Assembly: GCA_963765815.1 (NCBI GenBank)
Contig: CAVXXT010000009.1
Span: 62,001-126,000 of the forward strand
Length of the DNA stretch: 64,000 nt
From: DATLNF01 sp963765815
GTDB lineage: Bacteria; Actinomycetota; Actinomycetes; BP-191
Direction: 5' to 3'
Shown piece by piece: positions 19,650 through 29,662 of the stretch; position 1 is the first letter of the stretch, and each line of letters begins with the position of its first letter. The notes under the pieces were generated by a model. It did no database searches. It was given only the letters and a program-made list of their open reading frames with translations, and had not been told where the DNA came from. The position numbers and the translations under genes are program-made.

Positions 19650-20186
19650 ATGAGCGACAAGCAGATCGAGGGCTACGCCCGGGCGCTGTTCGAGATCGCC
19701 CGCGCCGACGACGTCGCGGAGCGGGCCGGCGACGAGCTGTTCCGGTTCGCCCGGACGGTCGACGCGAGCTCGGACCTGCGGTCGGCGCTGACCGACCCCG
19801 GGTCGATCGCCGAGGCGAAGACCCGCATCGTCGCCGAGCTGCTCGAGAGCAAGGCGCACCCGGTCACCGTCCGCCTGGTGACCATGTTGGTCGAGGCCGG
19901 CCGGGCTCGTGAGCTCGGCCGGATCGTGGAGCGGTTCACCGCGATCTCCAGCGAGCAGGGTTCGGCCGCCGTGGCCGAGGTCCGCGTCGCCGCGCCGATC
20001 ACCGAGGACCAGCGCACCCGGCTCGCCCAGGTGCTCTCGACCGCCAAGGGCCGTCCGGTCGACGTGAAGGTCATCGTCGACCCGAGCGTCCTCGGCGGCG
20101 TCGTCACCACCATCGGCGACGAGGTCATCGACGGGTCGGTCAAGCGCCGGCTCGACCAGCTCCGCGCGAGCCTGCTCGCCGGATAA
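19650..20186 (+). CDS. atpH: ATP synthase F1 subunit delta
   Basis: 178-residue stalk protein joining subunit b to the F1 head. IEGYARALFEIAR is the conserved start and DPSVLGGVVTTIGDEVIDGSVKRRLDQLR the conserved end (shown here as family blocks). ATG 19650 lies 10 nt after atpF. Separate from atpF, unlike the fused b-delta protein of mycobacteria. Intact. Confidence 0.94.
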   Translation: MSDKQIEGYARALFEIARADDVAERAGDELFRFARTVDASSDLRSALTDPGSIAEAKTRIVAELLESKAHPVTVRLVTMLVEAGRARELGRIVERFTAISSEQGSAAVAEVRVAAPITEDQRTRLAQVLSTAKGRPVDVKVIVDPSVLGGVVTTIGDEVIDGSVKRRLDQLRASLLAG

Positions 20187-20227
20187 GCACCACCCGAACT
20201 CACCTACCGACGTACGGAGACTTCACC

Positions 20228-21882
20228 GTGACCGAGCTCTCGATCCGCCCCGAGGAGATCTCCGCCGCGCTGCGCAAGGTGGCGAGCGAGTTCTCCCCGT
20301 CGCTGCAGCGCGAGGAGGTCGGCCGCGTCCTCGAGGCCGGTGACGGCATCGCCCGCATCAGCGGCCTGCCGCAGTGCATGGCCAACGAGATCCTCGAGAT
20401 CCAGACCGGGTCGGCCGGCGTCATCCAGGCCCTCGCGCTGAACCTCGAGGAGGACGAGGTCGGCGCTGTCGTGCTCGGCGACTCGGCGTCGATCGAGGAG
20501 GGCGCGGCGGTCACGCTGACCGGCCGCATCCTGTCGATCCCCGTCGGCGACGCGATGCTCGGCCGGGTCATCGACCCGCTCGGCAACCCGCTCGACGGCA
20601 AGGGCCCGATCGCGACGACCGAGACCCGCCGGCTCGAGGTGCAGGCCGCCTCCGTCGTCGAGCGCCAGCCGGTCACCCAGCCGCTGCTCACCGGCGTGAA
20701 GGCCATCGACGCCATCACCCCGGTCGGCCGCGGCCAGCGCCAGCTGATCATCGGCGACCGGCAGACCGGCAAGACCGCCATCGCCCTCGACGCGATCATC
20801 AACCAGCGGCGCTTCTGGGGGACCGACAAGGAAGTCCGCTGCATCTACGTCGCCATCGGCCAGAAGGCGTCCACGGTCGCAGAGGTCGTCAACGCGCTGA
20901 CCGAGGCCGGCGCGATGGAGTACACCGTCGTCGTCAGCGCCCCGGCCTCCTCGCCGGCGCCGTTCCAGTACCTCGCGCCCTACTCCGGTGCGGCTATCGG
21001 CGCGCAGTGGATGTACGACGGCAAGGCCGGCCTGATCGTGTACGACGACCTGTCCAAGCAGGCCGTCGCCTACCGCACGCTGTCGCTGCTGCTGCGCCGC
21101 CCGCCGGGCCGCGAGGCCTACCCCGGTGACGTCTTCTACCTGCACTCGCGGCTGCTCGAGCGCGCCGCGCGCCTGTCCGAGGAGCTCGGCGGCGGTTCGC
21201 TCACCGCGCTGCCGCTGATCGAGACCCGCGGCGGCGACGTGTCGGCGTACATCCCGACCAACGTCATCTCGATCACCGACGGCCAGATCTTCCTCGAGAC
21301 CGACCTCTTCTACCAGGGCGTCCGGCCGGCCATCAACGTCGGCATCTCGGTCTCCCGAGTCGGCGGAAACGCGCAGACCAAGGCCATGAAGAAGGTCGCC
21401 GGCACGCTGCGTCTCGACCTCGCGCAGTTCCGCGAGCTCGAGGCGTTCGCCGCCTTCGGCTCCGACCTCGACAAGGCGTCGCAGGCAGCAGCTCGACCGA
21501 GGCATTCGCCTGGTCGAGGTTCTCAAGCAGCCGCAGTACGAGCCGGTCAGCCTCGCCGAGCAGGTCTCGATCATCTGGGCCGCGTCGAAGGGCTACCTCG
21601 ACGGCATCCCGGTCGTCCGACGTGAAGCGCTTCGAGAAGACCCTCGTCGAGCACATCTCCACCCGCGACGCGGCGCTGCTCGACGCGCTCGACAACAACG
21701 CGCCGCTCGACGAGGTCGACTCGCGGCTGAAGGCGGCCGCGGACGCCGTGCTCGCCCAGTTCACGGACACGACTTCCGGTGATGACGTCTTCGCGGCCAG
21801 TGCCGCCGAGCGGGCGGCCGAGAAGGCTGCCGGCGAGGGCGAGATGCGGGCCCGCCAGGCGCCCGAGAACACCTCGGCGTAG
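20228..21882 (+). CDS. atpA: ATP synthase F1 subunit alpha (two apparent frameshifts near the 3' end)
   Basis: Non-catalytic nucleotide-binding subunit of F1. GTG 20228 gives MTELSIRPEEISAAL; Walker A is GDRQTGKTAIA, followed by VAIGQKASTVAEV and the conserved Arg region SVSRVGGNAQ. The frame shifts at ~21483 (an extra G in CAGGCAGCAG) and again at ~21618 (an extra C in GTCCGACG), after which KRFEKTLVEHI continues to TAG at 21880–21882. Bridged length is ~550 residues, normal. Two independent insertions in an essential gene point to read errors. Confidence 0.92.
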
Positions 21883-21893
21883 GGGTCTGACAC

Positions 21894-22781
21894 GTGGCCG
21901 GCAAGCTTCGCGAGGTACGCCGACGCATCAAGTCGGTGAAGTCCACGCAGAAGATCACGCGTGCGATGGAGCTGATCGCGGCGTCGCGCATCGTCAAGGC
22001 GCAGGCGCGCAGCGAGGCTGCGCGCCCTTACGCCGAGGAGATCTCGCGGATCGTCGCGGACCTCATGGCGGCCGGCGGCGGCGGTGCCGAGCTGTTGACC
22101 GCGCGTGACACCGAGTCGACCGTCGGCGTGCTCGCGGTGACCGCTGACCGCGGATTGGCCGGCGCCTACTCGACCAACGTCATCAAGCTGGTCGAGATCG
22201 AGCGTCGCGAGGCGGCGGCCGCCGGGAAGCAGATCGAGCTCTACACCTACGGCCGCAAGGCGCTGTCCTACTTCCGCTACCGCAAGGTCGAGCCGGCCGG
22301 GCTCTGGACCGGGCACAGCGACACCCCGCCGTACACCGTGGCGAAGGAGATCGGCGAGACGCTCGTCGCCGACTACCTCTCCGGCAAGGTCGACCGGGTC
22401 GTCATCGCCTACACCGAGTACAAGTCGGTCATCACCCAGCGGCCGAAGGTCGTGCAGCTGCTGCCGGTCGTGCCGCCGGAGCAGGGCGACAAGCCCGAGG
22501 GCACGCTGTCCGCGGACATCGAGTTCGAGCCGGACGCCGAGTCGATCCTCGCCTCCCTGCTCCCGCGCTATGTCGAGAGCCGCGTCTTCGCGTCGCTGCT
22601 CGACGCGGCCGCGTCGGAGCACGCGGCGCGTCGTCGGGCCATGAAGGCCGCGACCGACAACGCCGACGAGCTGGTCAAGATCCTCACCCGCGACGCCAAC
22701 CGCGCGCGGCAGGCCGAGATCACCACCGAGATCTCCGAGATCGTGGGCGGCGCCGAAGCGCTGGCCTCGAACGACGAATAA
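21894..22781 (+). CDS. atpG: ATP synthase F1 subunit gamma
   Basis: 295-residue central-stalk subunit that turns inside the F1 head. The N-terminal REVRRRIKSVKSTQKITRAM and C-terminal NRARQAEITTEISEIVGGA are the two long coiled-coil helices; TADRGLAGAYSTNV is the conserved inner block. It has the actinobacterial extra loop around residues 200–215 (PPEQGDKPEG). GTG 21894, 11 nt after atpA. Intact. Confidence 0.95.
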   Translation: MAGKLREVRRRIKSVKSTQKITRAMELIAASRIVKAQARSEAARPYAEEISRIVADLMAAGGGGAELLTARDTESTVGVLAVTADRGLAGAYSTNVIKLVEIERREAAAAGKQIELYTYGRKALSYFRYRKVEPAGLWTGHSDTPPYTVAKEIGETLVADYLSGKVDRVVIAYTEYKSVITQRPKVVQLLPVVPPEQGDKPEGTLSADIEFEPDAESILASLLPRYVESRVFASLLDAAASEHAARRRAMKAATDNADELVKILTRDANRARQAEITTEISEIVGGAEALASNDE

Positions 22782-22791
22782 GGGATACGAC

Positions 22792-24243
<1,452 letters not shown>

Positions 24244-24249
24244 TCGCGC

Positions 24250-24939
24250 TTGCCTGACACCGGACGGCGGGTCGAGCTCGAGGGCGCGGTCAACTTCCGC
24301 GACCTCGGCGGGCTGCCCGCCGCCGACGGCGCCGTCGTACGCCGCGGTGTGCTCTACCGCAGCGACAGCCTGCACCGCCTGACGCCGGCCGACCTCGACC
24401 GGCTGCACGACGAGGTCGGCGTGCGCACGGTTATCGACCTGCGCATGACCGAGGAGCAGGACGAGCACGGTCCGCGGCCGGGTCACTACCGCGACCACGT
24501 CACGGTGCTGCACCGGCCGCTGTTCACCGAGGTGCGGCCGGAGTGGGTGCACGAGACCAGCTGGACGTTTCCCGAGGACCGCGCGCTGCGCTACCTGGAG
24601 TTCCTCGAGGCTGGGCCGGGCGAGGTGGTGCAGGTCATCCGGGCGCTCGGCGATCCGACGCGCACGCCCGCGGTGATGCACTGCCACTCGGGCCGGGATC
24701 GGACCGGCATCGTGGCTGGGATCGTGCTCGACCTGCTCGGCGTCGATCGCAGGATCATCGGTGACGACTACGCCGTCTCTTCGCGCTACATCACCGACTT
24801 CGAGCTCACACCGGAGCGCATGATCCGATTGCTCGAGATGGTCGACGAGCGATACGGCTCGGTCGAGGCGATGCTGCGGCCGCACGGTCTGACCGACGAC
24901 GACCTCGACGCGCTGCGCTCGGGGATGCTCGGCGGCTAG
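24250..24939 (+). CDS. Tyrosine phosphatase of the Y_phosphatase3/DSP-like family
   Basis: 229 residues. AVNFRDLGGLPAADG at the N-terminus and the P-loop HCHSGRDRTGIVAG (CX5R, nucleophile Cys) place it in the PF13350-type family with MptpB-like enzymes. TTG start at 24250, 6 nt after atpD, so it is probably co-transcribed with the atp genes. Its stop overlaps the stop of the opposite-strand GNAT gene (CTAG). Substrates may be phosphotyrosine proteins or phosphoinositides; not decidable here. It is not a usual atp operon member. Confidence 0.85.
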   Translation: MPDTGRRVELEGAVNFRDLGGLPAADGAVVRRGVLYRSDSLHRLTPADLDRLHDEVGVRTVIDLRMTEEQDEHGPRPGHYRDHVTVLHRPLFTEVRPEWVHETSWTFPEDRALRYLEFLEAGPGEVVQVIRALGDPTRTPAVMHCHSGRDRTGIVAGIVLDLLGVDRRIIGDDYAVSSRYITDFELTPERMIRLLEMVDERYGSVEAMLRPHGLTDDDLDALRSGMLGG

Positions 24940-25733
24940 GTCGCTGGCATCGCGACGCTGGTGAAGGTCCAGGTCGGGCGGAAGCCCACCCGCTCGTAGA
25001 CGCGCCGAGCCGGGTTGCCGTCGGTGACGCTGAGCGCGAGGCCGTGGTGGCCCGCTTGCGCGACCGCAGCGACGGCGTACCGGACCAGGCGCTCGCCGAT
25101 GCCGCGCCGCTGCGCCGCCGGTGTCACGAAGACGTCGGGCACCCACGGCCCGGTCCAGAGCGGGTTGGGCCGCATCGTCGTGATCATGATCCCGCCGAGC
25201 ACCGCACCGCTGCGGGCTTCGACCGCGAGCGCGCTCGCGGACGGCTCGAACAGCACCTCCGTCCCCTCCTGCGTCTGCCGCAGGTCCTCGCGCGCGGCCT
25301 CCGGGCTGAGGCGGGTGGGGTCGTGGTCGGGGTGCTCCGGGCCGTACGCCGCGAGCCAGCCGGCCGCGATCTCGAGGTCGACCGGCCGGTAGTCGACCAG
25401 CTCGACGCCGTCTATCGCCGACCGGTCCAGCCACTCGCCGGGCGGGAGCGAGGCGACCGCGTCGTACTCCATCTGCGTGCCCTTGCGCGCGACCGTCCCA
25501 CCGGCGCGGACGAGCCCGTCGGCGAGCGCGTCGTCGGTCGTGGCGACCCGCAGCCCACCGAGCAGCGCACCGAGCCGACGTGCGACGACGTCGGGCTCGA
25601 CGGCCGGGTCGAGCCACGCGACGTCGGCCTGCAGCCAGTCCTGCCGGTCGGCGATGTCGAGCCGGGCGAGCACGTCGCCGTCGTCTCCGAGCAGCTCGTG
25701 CGGACCGATCTCTCGGTCGTCGGGGCGCAGCAT
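24936..25733 (-). CDS. GNAT-family N-acetyltransferase
   Basis: 265 residues. The C-terminal GNAT domain (about residues 125–265) has VPDVFVTPAAQRRGIGERLV, the acetyl-CoA pyrophosphate loop, and NPARRVYERVGF, the usual last helix. The N-terminal half (MLRPDDREIGPHELL...) is a divergent, possibly second GNAT-like fold. ATG 25733. It is convergent with the phosphatase gene and divergent from atpC, and so splits the atp operon. Substrate unknown. Confidence 0.8.
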   Translation of the reverse strand: MLRPDDREIGPHELLGDDGDVLARLDIADRQDWLQADVAWLDPAVEPDVVARRLGALLGGLRVATTDDALADGLVRAGGTVARKGTQMEYDAVASLPPGEWLDRSAIDGVELVDYRPVDLEIAAGWLAAYGPEHPDHDPTRLSPEAAREDLRQTQEGTEVLFEPSASALAVEARSGAVLGGIMITTMRPNPLWTGPWVPDVFVTPAAQRRGIGERLVRYAVAAVAQAGHHGLALSVTDGNPARRVYERVGFRPTWTFTSVAMPAT

Positions 25734-25773
25734 GTCGGTGACAGTAGGCGCTGCGGCCCACGGCGTACCGCGC

Positions 25774-25804
25774 TTTTCGTCGTACGCCGGATCGCCGGTA
25801 TCCT
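25774..25804 (+). promoter_or_regulatory. Candidate leaderless promoter of atpC
   Basis: TATCCT at 25799–25804 lies 7 nt before the ATG of atpC, with a weak TTTTCG upstream (25774–25779). No Shine-Dalgarno is present. An own promoter is needed here because an opposite-strand gene separates atpC from atpD. Confidence 0.45.
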
Positions 25805-25811
25805 TCACCTC

Positions 25812-26213
25812 ATGGCGACCATGCAGGTGGAGCTCGTGTCCGCGGAACGACGTCTCTGGTCGGGTGAGGCCGAGATGGTCGTCGCCCGCACCACCGAGGG
25901 CGAGATCGGCATCCTGCCGGGTCACGCGCCGGTGCTCGGCGAGCTGGCGAGCGGCCTGCTGCGCGTCATCCAGACCGGCGGCACCGAGGTCGTGGCCGCG
26001 ATCCACGGCGGCTTCCTGTCGGTCGCCGCGACCGGCGTCTCGGTGCTCGCCGACATCGCCGAGCTCGCGTCCGACATCGACCTCGACCGCGCGCAGGCGG
26101 CGTACGACCGCGCGCAGCACTCGATCACCGGTGACGACGACGCGGAGGCGCGTGCGGCCCTCGACCGCGCGGCGACCCGGCTCAAGGCCAAGGGCGTCGC
26201 CGTACCGGTCTAG
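25812..26213 (+). CDS. atpC: ATP synthase F1 subunit epsilon
   Basis: 133 residues. MQVELVSAERRLWSGEAEM and EGEIGILPGHAPVLGELA form the beta-sandwich, and the C-terminal helical hairpin (DLDRAQAAYDRAQ...) is present. It couples the stalk to the c-ring and can inhibit ATP hydrolysis. ATG 25812 sits directly downstream of a -10 element. It is usually cotranscribed with atpD; here ~1.6 kb lies between. The following cobalamin adenosyltransferase gene ends against it on the other strand. Confidence 0.94.
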   Translation: MATMQVELVSAERRLWSGEAEMVVARTTEGEIGILPGHAPVLGELASGLLRVIQTGGTEVVAAIHGGFLSVAATGVSVLADIAELASDIDLDRAQAAYDRAQHSITGDDDAEARAALDRAATRLKAKGVAVPV

Positions 26214-26215
26214 GG

Positions 26216-26794
26216 CTAAGCCCCTGCGCCCGGCTTCCAGAGGACGTCGGCGCGGCCCTCGTCGTTGGCGACGCGGGCCAGGATGAACAGCAGGTCCGAG
26301 AGCCGGTTGAGGTAGGTCGCCGGCGTCAGGTTGGTGTGCTCGGGGTGCGCCTCGACCAGCGCCCAGGTGCGCACCTCCGCCCGACGTACGACGGTCCGCG
26401 CGACGTGCAGCAGTGCGGCGCCGGCCGACCCGCCGGGGAGGATGAAGCTGTCCAGCGGCTTGAGCCGCTCGTTGTAGGTGTCGCAGGCCTGCTCGAGCCG
26501 CGTGACGTAGGCATCGGTGACCCGCAGCGCCGCCCACTCCGGGTTGGGCACCACCGGGGTGCACAGGTCGGCGCCGACGTCGAACAGGTCGTTCTGGATC
26601 TGCGCGAGCGTCTCGCGGATGTCGGCCGGAAGATCGCCGAGCGCGAGCGCGACGCCGATCGCGGAGTTGGCCTCGTCGACGTCGGCGAACGCGCCGAGGC
26701 GCGGGTCGGTCTTGCGCACCCGGCTCATGTCGCCGAGGGCCGTCGTCCCGTCGTCGCCGGTCTTCGTGTAGATCTTGGTCAGGTGCACGCTCAT
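26216..26794 (-). CDS. Cob(I)alamin adenosyltransferase, PduO type
   Basis: 192 residues. IYTKTGDDGTTAL at the N-terminus is the PduO ATP-binding motif; RRAEVRTW and YLNRLSDLLFILAR are the conserved C-terminal cobalamin/ATP blocks. It makes adenosylcobalamin, the cofactor of the mutase encoded at 31616–33592. ATG 26794 chosen; a GTG 9 nt upstream is possible. Adjacent to atpC in convergent order, as in mycobacteria. The palindrome at 26827–26897 lies just upstream of its start. Confidence 0.9.
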   Translation of the reverse strand: MSVHLTKIYTKTGDDGTTALGDMSRVRKTDPRLGAFADVDEANSAIGVALALGDLPADIRETLAQIQNDLFDVGADLCTPVVPNPEWAALRVTDAYVTRLEQACDTYNERLKPLDSFILPGGSAGAALLHVARTVVRRAEVRTWALVEAHPEHTNLTPATYLNRLSDLLFILARVANDEGRADVLWKPGAGA

Positions 26795-26826
26795 GCCGTC
26801 CACCCTAGCGCCGACCCAAGAACTCC

Positions 26827-26897
26827 GACTTCACCCACTCCGACGTCGGATCCGGGCCGAATTCGGCCCGGATCACGACGTCTGAGTGGGTGAAGTC
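26827..26897. repeat. 71-nt near-perfect palindrome
   Basis: Outer arms GACTTCACCCACTC (26827–26840) and its exact complement (26884–26897); inner arms GACGTCG then GATCCGGGCCGAA against their complements. Only one mismatch and one bulged base interrupt a ~35-bp stem, and there is practically no loop (centre GAATTC). It lies between the adenosyltransferase start and the end of the next minus-strand gene. It could be a terminator for that upstream gene, a cruciform, or a protein site. Confidence 0.8.
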
Positions 26898-26911
26898 GCG
26901 CTCGGAAGGGG

Positions 26912-27706
26912 TTAGTCCTCGGAGAGGAGGTCGATGGGGCCCTCGTAGACGACGGCGCCGTCGCTGTCGTGGAGCCGGATCCGGTACGCCGTCCGGTCGC
27001 CGCCCTTGGTCACGTCGACGATGGCGACGCCGTGGGCGGTCTTGACGCCGGCGTACGTGCGGCCGTCGGCCGCGAACTCGATCTGCCCCGTGGTCGGCGC
27101 CCCGACCACCACGACGTAGTTCTCGACACCGTCGACATACGCCGAGACCTGCCACGTGCGGAGGTTGGTGATCTCTCGACGATGCAGGAGCCGTCCCCCG
27201 GACCCGTCCGCCTCCTCTACGTAGAAGGTCGTGTAGGCCGGACTTGACCAGTGCTCGATCGCGGCGGCAACCCGGCCATCCGGCAAGGGTGCTGCCCACA
27301 GCAGGCTCCAGGCGTGGGAGGGCGGCAGGTCGGGCTCCCTGTTGAGGGTGTCCTGGATCCGGTCGGGTAGCCGCAGTTCGTCGGGGCTCGACAACGGCCC
27401 GCGCTTGGCCCAGCCGAGCGTCGGCTCGGTGGGTGGCGGCGTCAAGGCCGAGGGTGATGCAGAAGGCGACGGCTCTTGCGTCGCGACGAATCCACTTCGA
27501 GCGCTGGGGGAGCTATCGCGGATTGCGAGGGGAACGGCGACGGCGATCGCGAGGACGGACAGCGCTGCCGCGCCGGTCAGCACGCCACGACGGCGGCGGA
27601 GGCCGCGCGCCTCTCGCTCGACCCCGCTCAGCAGGTCGGGCGGTGGCACCAGGTCAGCGGCACGGGCCGACAGGGCTCGCTCGAGCTCGCGGTCGAGGGG
27701 GCTCAT
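26912..27706 (-). CDS. Membrane-anchored partner of the SigE-family sigma factor (anti-sigma-like)
   Basis: 264 residues. Cytoplasmic N-terminus (~1–40, MSPLDRELERALSARAADL), one membrane span at about 41–62 (GVLTGAAALSVLAIAVAVPL), a Ser/Pro linker, and an extracytoplasmic beta-rich domain. No zinc anti-sigma HxxxCxxC motif is seen. The ATG overlaps the sigma gene's stop (ATGA), so the two are coupled and the protein is likely to act with that sigma factor. An anti-sigma or sensor role is inferred from context only. Confidence 0.7.
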   Translation of the reverse strand: MSPLDRELERALSARAADLVPPPDLLSGVEREARGLRRRRGVLTGAAALSVLAIAVAVPLAIRDSSPSARSGFVATQEPSPSASPSALTPPPTEPTLGWAKRGPLSSPDELRLPDRIQDTLNREPDLPPSHAWSLLWAAPLPDGRVAAAIEHWSSPAYTTFYVEEADGSGGRLLHRREITNLRTWQVSAYVDGVENYVVVVGAPTTGQIEFAADGRTYAGVKTAHGVAIVDVTKGGDRTAYRIRLHDSDGAVVYEGPIDLLSED

Positions 27707-28242
27707 GACGTCGCTCCGGAGGTGGTCGGGGTGGGGAGGGCGGCGCGCGGGTCGTCGAGCAGCCCGGCGTGCAAGCGCAATGAGGCGAGCGCGCGCGACG
27801 CCTGGCTCTTGACGGTGCCGACGGAGATGCCGAGCGCGTCGGCGATCTCGGCCTCGGACAGCTGCTCGTAGTAGCGCAGCACCAGCACCGCGCGCTGGCG
27901 CCGGCCGAGGGTCGACAGCGCCCGCCACAGCGCGTCGTGCAGGTCGACGTCGGCGTACCGGTCAGCTGCCGCAGCCTCCGGCACCGCGCCCGTCGGCTGC
28001 TCCGCGACCGGGCGGCGGCGCCACAACGACGTCCGGGTGTTGACCATCAGCCGCCGGACGTATGCCTCGGGCTGCTCGGCGGCCCGCACGCGTCCCCAGG
28101 CGAGGTAGGTCTTCGCCAGCGACGTCTGCAGCAGGTCCTCGGCATCCTGTCGACTGCCGGTCATCAGGTACGCCGTGCGCAGGAGGGCGGCAGAGCGCGC
28201 CGCGACGAACTCGCGGAACTCCTCGCGCTCCTGGTCGGTCAC
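27703..28242 (-). CDS. RNA polymerase sigma factor, SigE family (ECF)
   Basis: 179 residues. Region 2 is LLRTAYLMTGSRQDAEDLLQ with AYVRRLMVNTRTSLWRRR, and region 4 is LGRRQRAVLVLRYYEQLSE with ALGISVGTVKSQASRALASL, the HTH. This matches the TIGR02983-like SigE group common in Streptomyces and Nocardioides. GTG 28242. An ECF-type promoter motif upstream suggests autoregulation. Its stop overlaps the start of the membrane partner. Confidence 0.9.
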   Translation of the reverse strand: MTDQEREEFREFVAARSAALLRTAYLMTGSRQDAEDLLQTSLAKTYLAWGRVRAAEQPEAYVRRLMVNTRTSLWRRRPVAEQPTGAVPEAAAADRYADVDLHDALWRALSTLGRRQRAVLVLRYYEQLSEAEIADALGISVGTVKSQASRALASLRLHAGLLDDPRAALPTPTTSGATS

Positions 28243-28275
28243 CTGCGTCCTCTCGTCGGAACCGTCATCGACCTA

Positions 28276-28301
28276 GACGCCGCCTCGCGACCGGAGGTTG
28301 C
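28276..28301 (-). promoter_or_regulatory. Candidate ECF-type autoregulatory promoter of the sigma gene
   Basis: On the minus strand GCAACC (28301–28296), a 16-nt spacer, and CGTC (28279–28276). GCAACC/CGTC pairs are typical of extracytoplasmic-function sigma promoters. It is ~34 nt upstream of the sigma start, in the gap shared with murA. Confidence 0.4.
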
Positions 28302-28338
28302 ATTTGCATCCTCGCGGCACTGACCACACCATGCCCTG

Positions 28339-29610
28339 ATGGAGCTGATCCGGGTCGACGGCGGGGCGCGTCTCGCCGGCGAGGTCACCGTCACGGGCGC
28401 GAAGAACAGCGTGCTCAAGCTGATGGCCGCGAGTCTGCTGGCCGAGGGCACGACCACGATCACCGCGGTGCCGCACATCCTCGACGTCGACGACATGGGC
28501 GTCGTCCTCACCCGCCTCGGCGCGACGGTCGACCACTCCGGTGACAGCGTCCGCATCGACGTACCGGCCACCCTCAGCTCCGAGATCGACTACACGCTGG
28601 TACGCCGGATGCGCGCGGCCATCAACCTGCTCGGCCCGCTGCTCGCGCGCTGCGGTGAGGCCAGAGTCGCGCTCCCCGGTGGCGACAACATCGGCTCGCG
28701 CGCGCTCGACATGCACATCGCCGGGCTCACGAAGATGGGCGCGGTCGTCGAGAGCGCGCACGGCTACCTGATCGCCCACGCGCCGAGCCTGTCCGGAGCG
28801 CAGGTCTTCCTCGACTTCCCCAGCGTCGGCGCGACCGAGAACCTGCTGATGGCCGGCGTGCTGGCCAAGGGCACGACGGTGATCGACAACGCGGCGCGTG
28901 AGCCCGAGATCGTCGACCTCTGCCAGATGCTCACGCAGATGGGCGCGCGGATCGGTGGCGCCGGCACGTCGACGCTCGAGGTCGAGGGCGTCGAGTCGCT
29001 GCACCCGACGCAGCACGAGACGGTCTCCGACCGCATCGTCGTCGGCACGTTCGCCATGGCGGCGGCGATGACTCAGGGCGACGTCACGATCCGCAACGCG
29101 CGGTCGGAGCACCTCGAGCTGGTGCTCTACAAGCTCACCGAGGCCGGCGCGACGGTCGAGGCCACCCGCGACTCGCTGCGGGTCACGATGGACCGTCGAC
29201 CGAAGTCGGTCGACGTCGTGACGCTGCCCTACCCCGGGTTCCCGACCGACCTGCAGCCGATGGCGATGGCGCTCGCGGCGGTCTCCGACGGCGCCGCCAT
29301 GATCACCGAGAACATCTTCGAGGCGCGCTTCATGTTCGTCGACGAGCTGATCCGGCTCGGCGCAGACGTCCGCACCGACGGCCACCACGCCGTGGTGCGC
29401 GGCCGCGAGCAGCTCTCCGGCGCGCCGGTGCGCGCCACCGACGTGCGTGCGGGGGCCGGGCTGGTCCTCGCCGGGATCGTCGCCGAGGGCGTGACGGAGG
29501 TGGCGGACATCTTCCACATCGACCGGGGCTACGCCGGGTTCGCCGACCAGCTGCACGGCCTCGGCGCCGACGTCACCCGCGTCACCGTCGCCGACCCGTT
29601 CGACTTCTAG
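28339..29610 (+). CDS. murA: UDP-N-acetylglucosamine 1-carboxyvinyltransferase
   Basis: Transfers enolpyruvate from PEP to UDP-GlcNAc, the first committed step of peptidoglycan synthesis. 423 residues; GAKNSVLKLMAASLLAEG (with the Lys–Asn pair) at the N-terminus and the loop LPGGDNIGSR. The active-site residue that is Cys115 in E. coli is Asp116 here, as in M. tuberculosis, which predicts intrinsic fosfomycin insensitivity. ATG 28339, divergent from the sigma gene. Intact. Confidence 0.96.
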   Translation: MELIRVDGGARLAGEVTVTGAKNSVLKLMAASLLAEGTTTITAVPHILDVDDMGVVLTRLGATVDHSGDSVRIDVPATLSSEIDYTLVRRMRAAINLLGPLLARCGEARVALPGGDNIGSRALDMHIAGLTKMGAVVESAHGYLIAHAPSLSGAQVFLDFPSVGATENLLMAGVLAKGTTVIDNAAREPEIVDLCQMLTQMGARIGGAGTSTLEVEGVESLHPTQHETVSDRIVVGTFAMAAAMTQGDVTIRNARSEHLELVLYKLTEAGATVEATRDSLRVTMDRRPKSVDVVTLPYPGFPTDLQPMAMALAAVSDGAAMITENIFEARFMFVDELIRLGADVRTDGHHAVVRGREQLSGAPVRATDVRAGAGLVLAGIVAEGVTEVADIFHIDRGYAGFADQLHGLGADVTRVTVADPFDF

Positions 29611-29662
29611 ACGCTCGACTACGCTGGGCCGGAGTCCGTCGCAACCCGAGGAGCGTTCCGCC

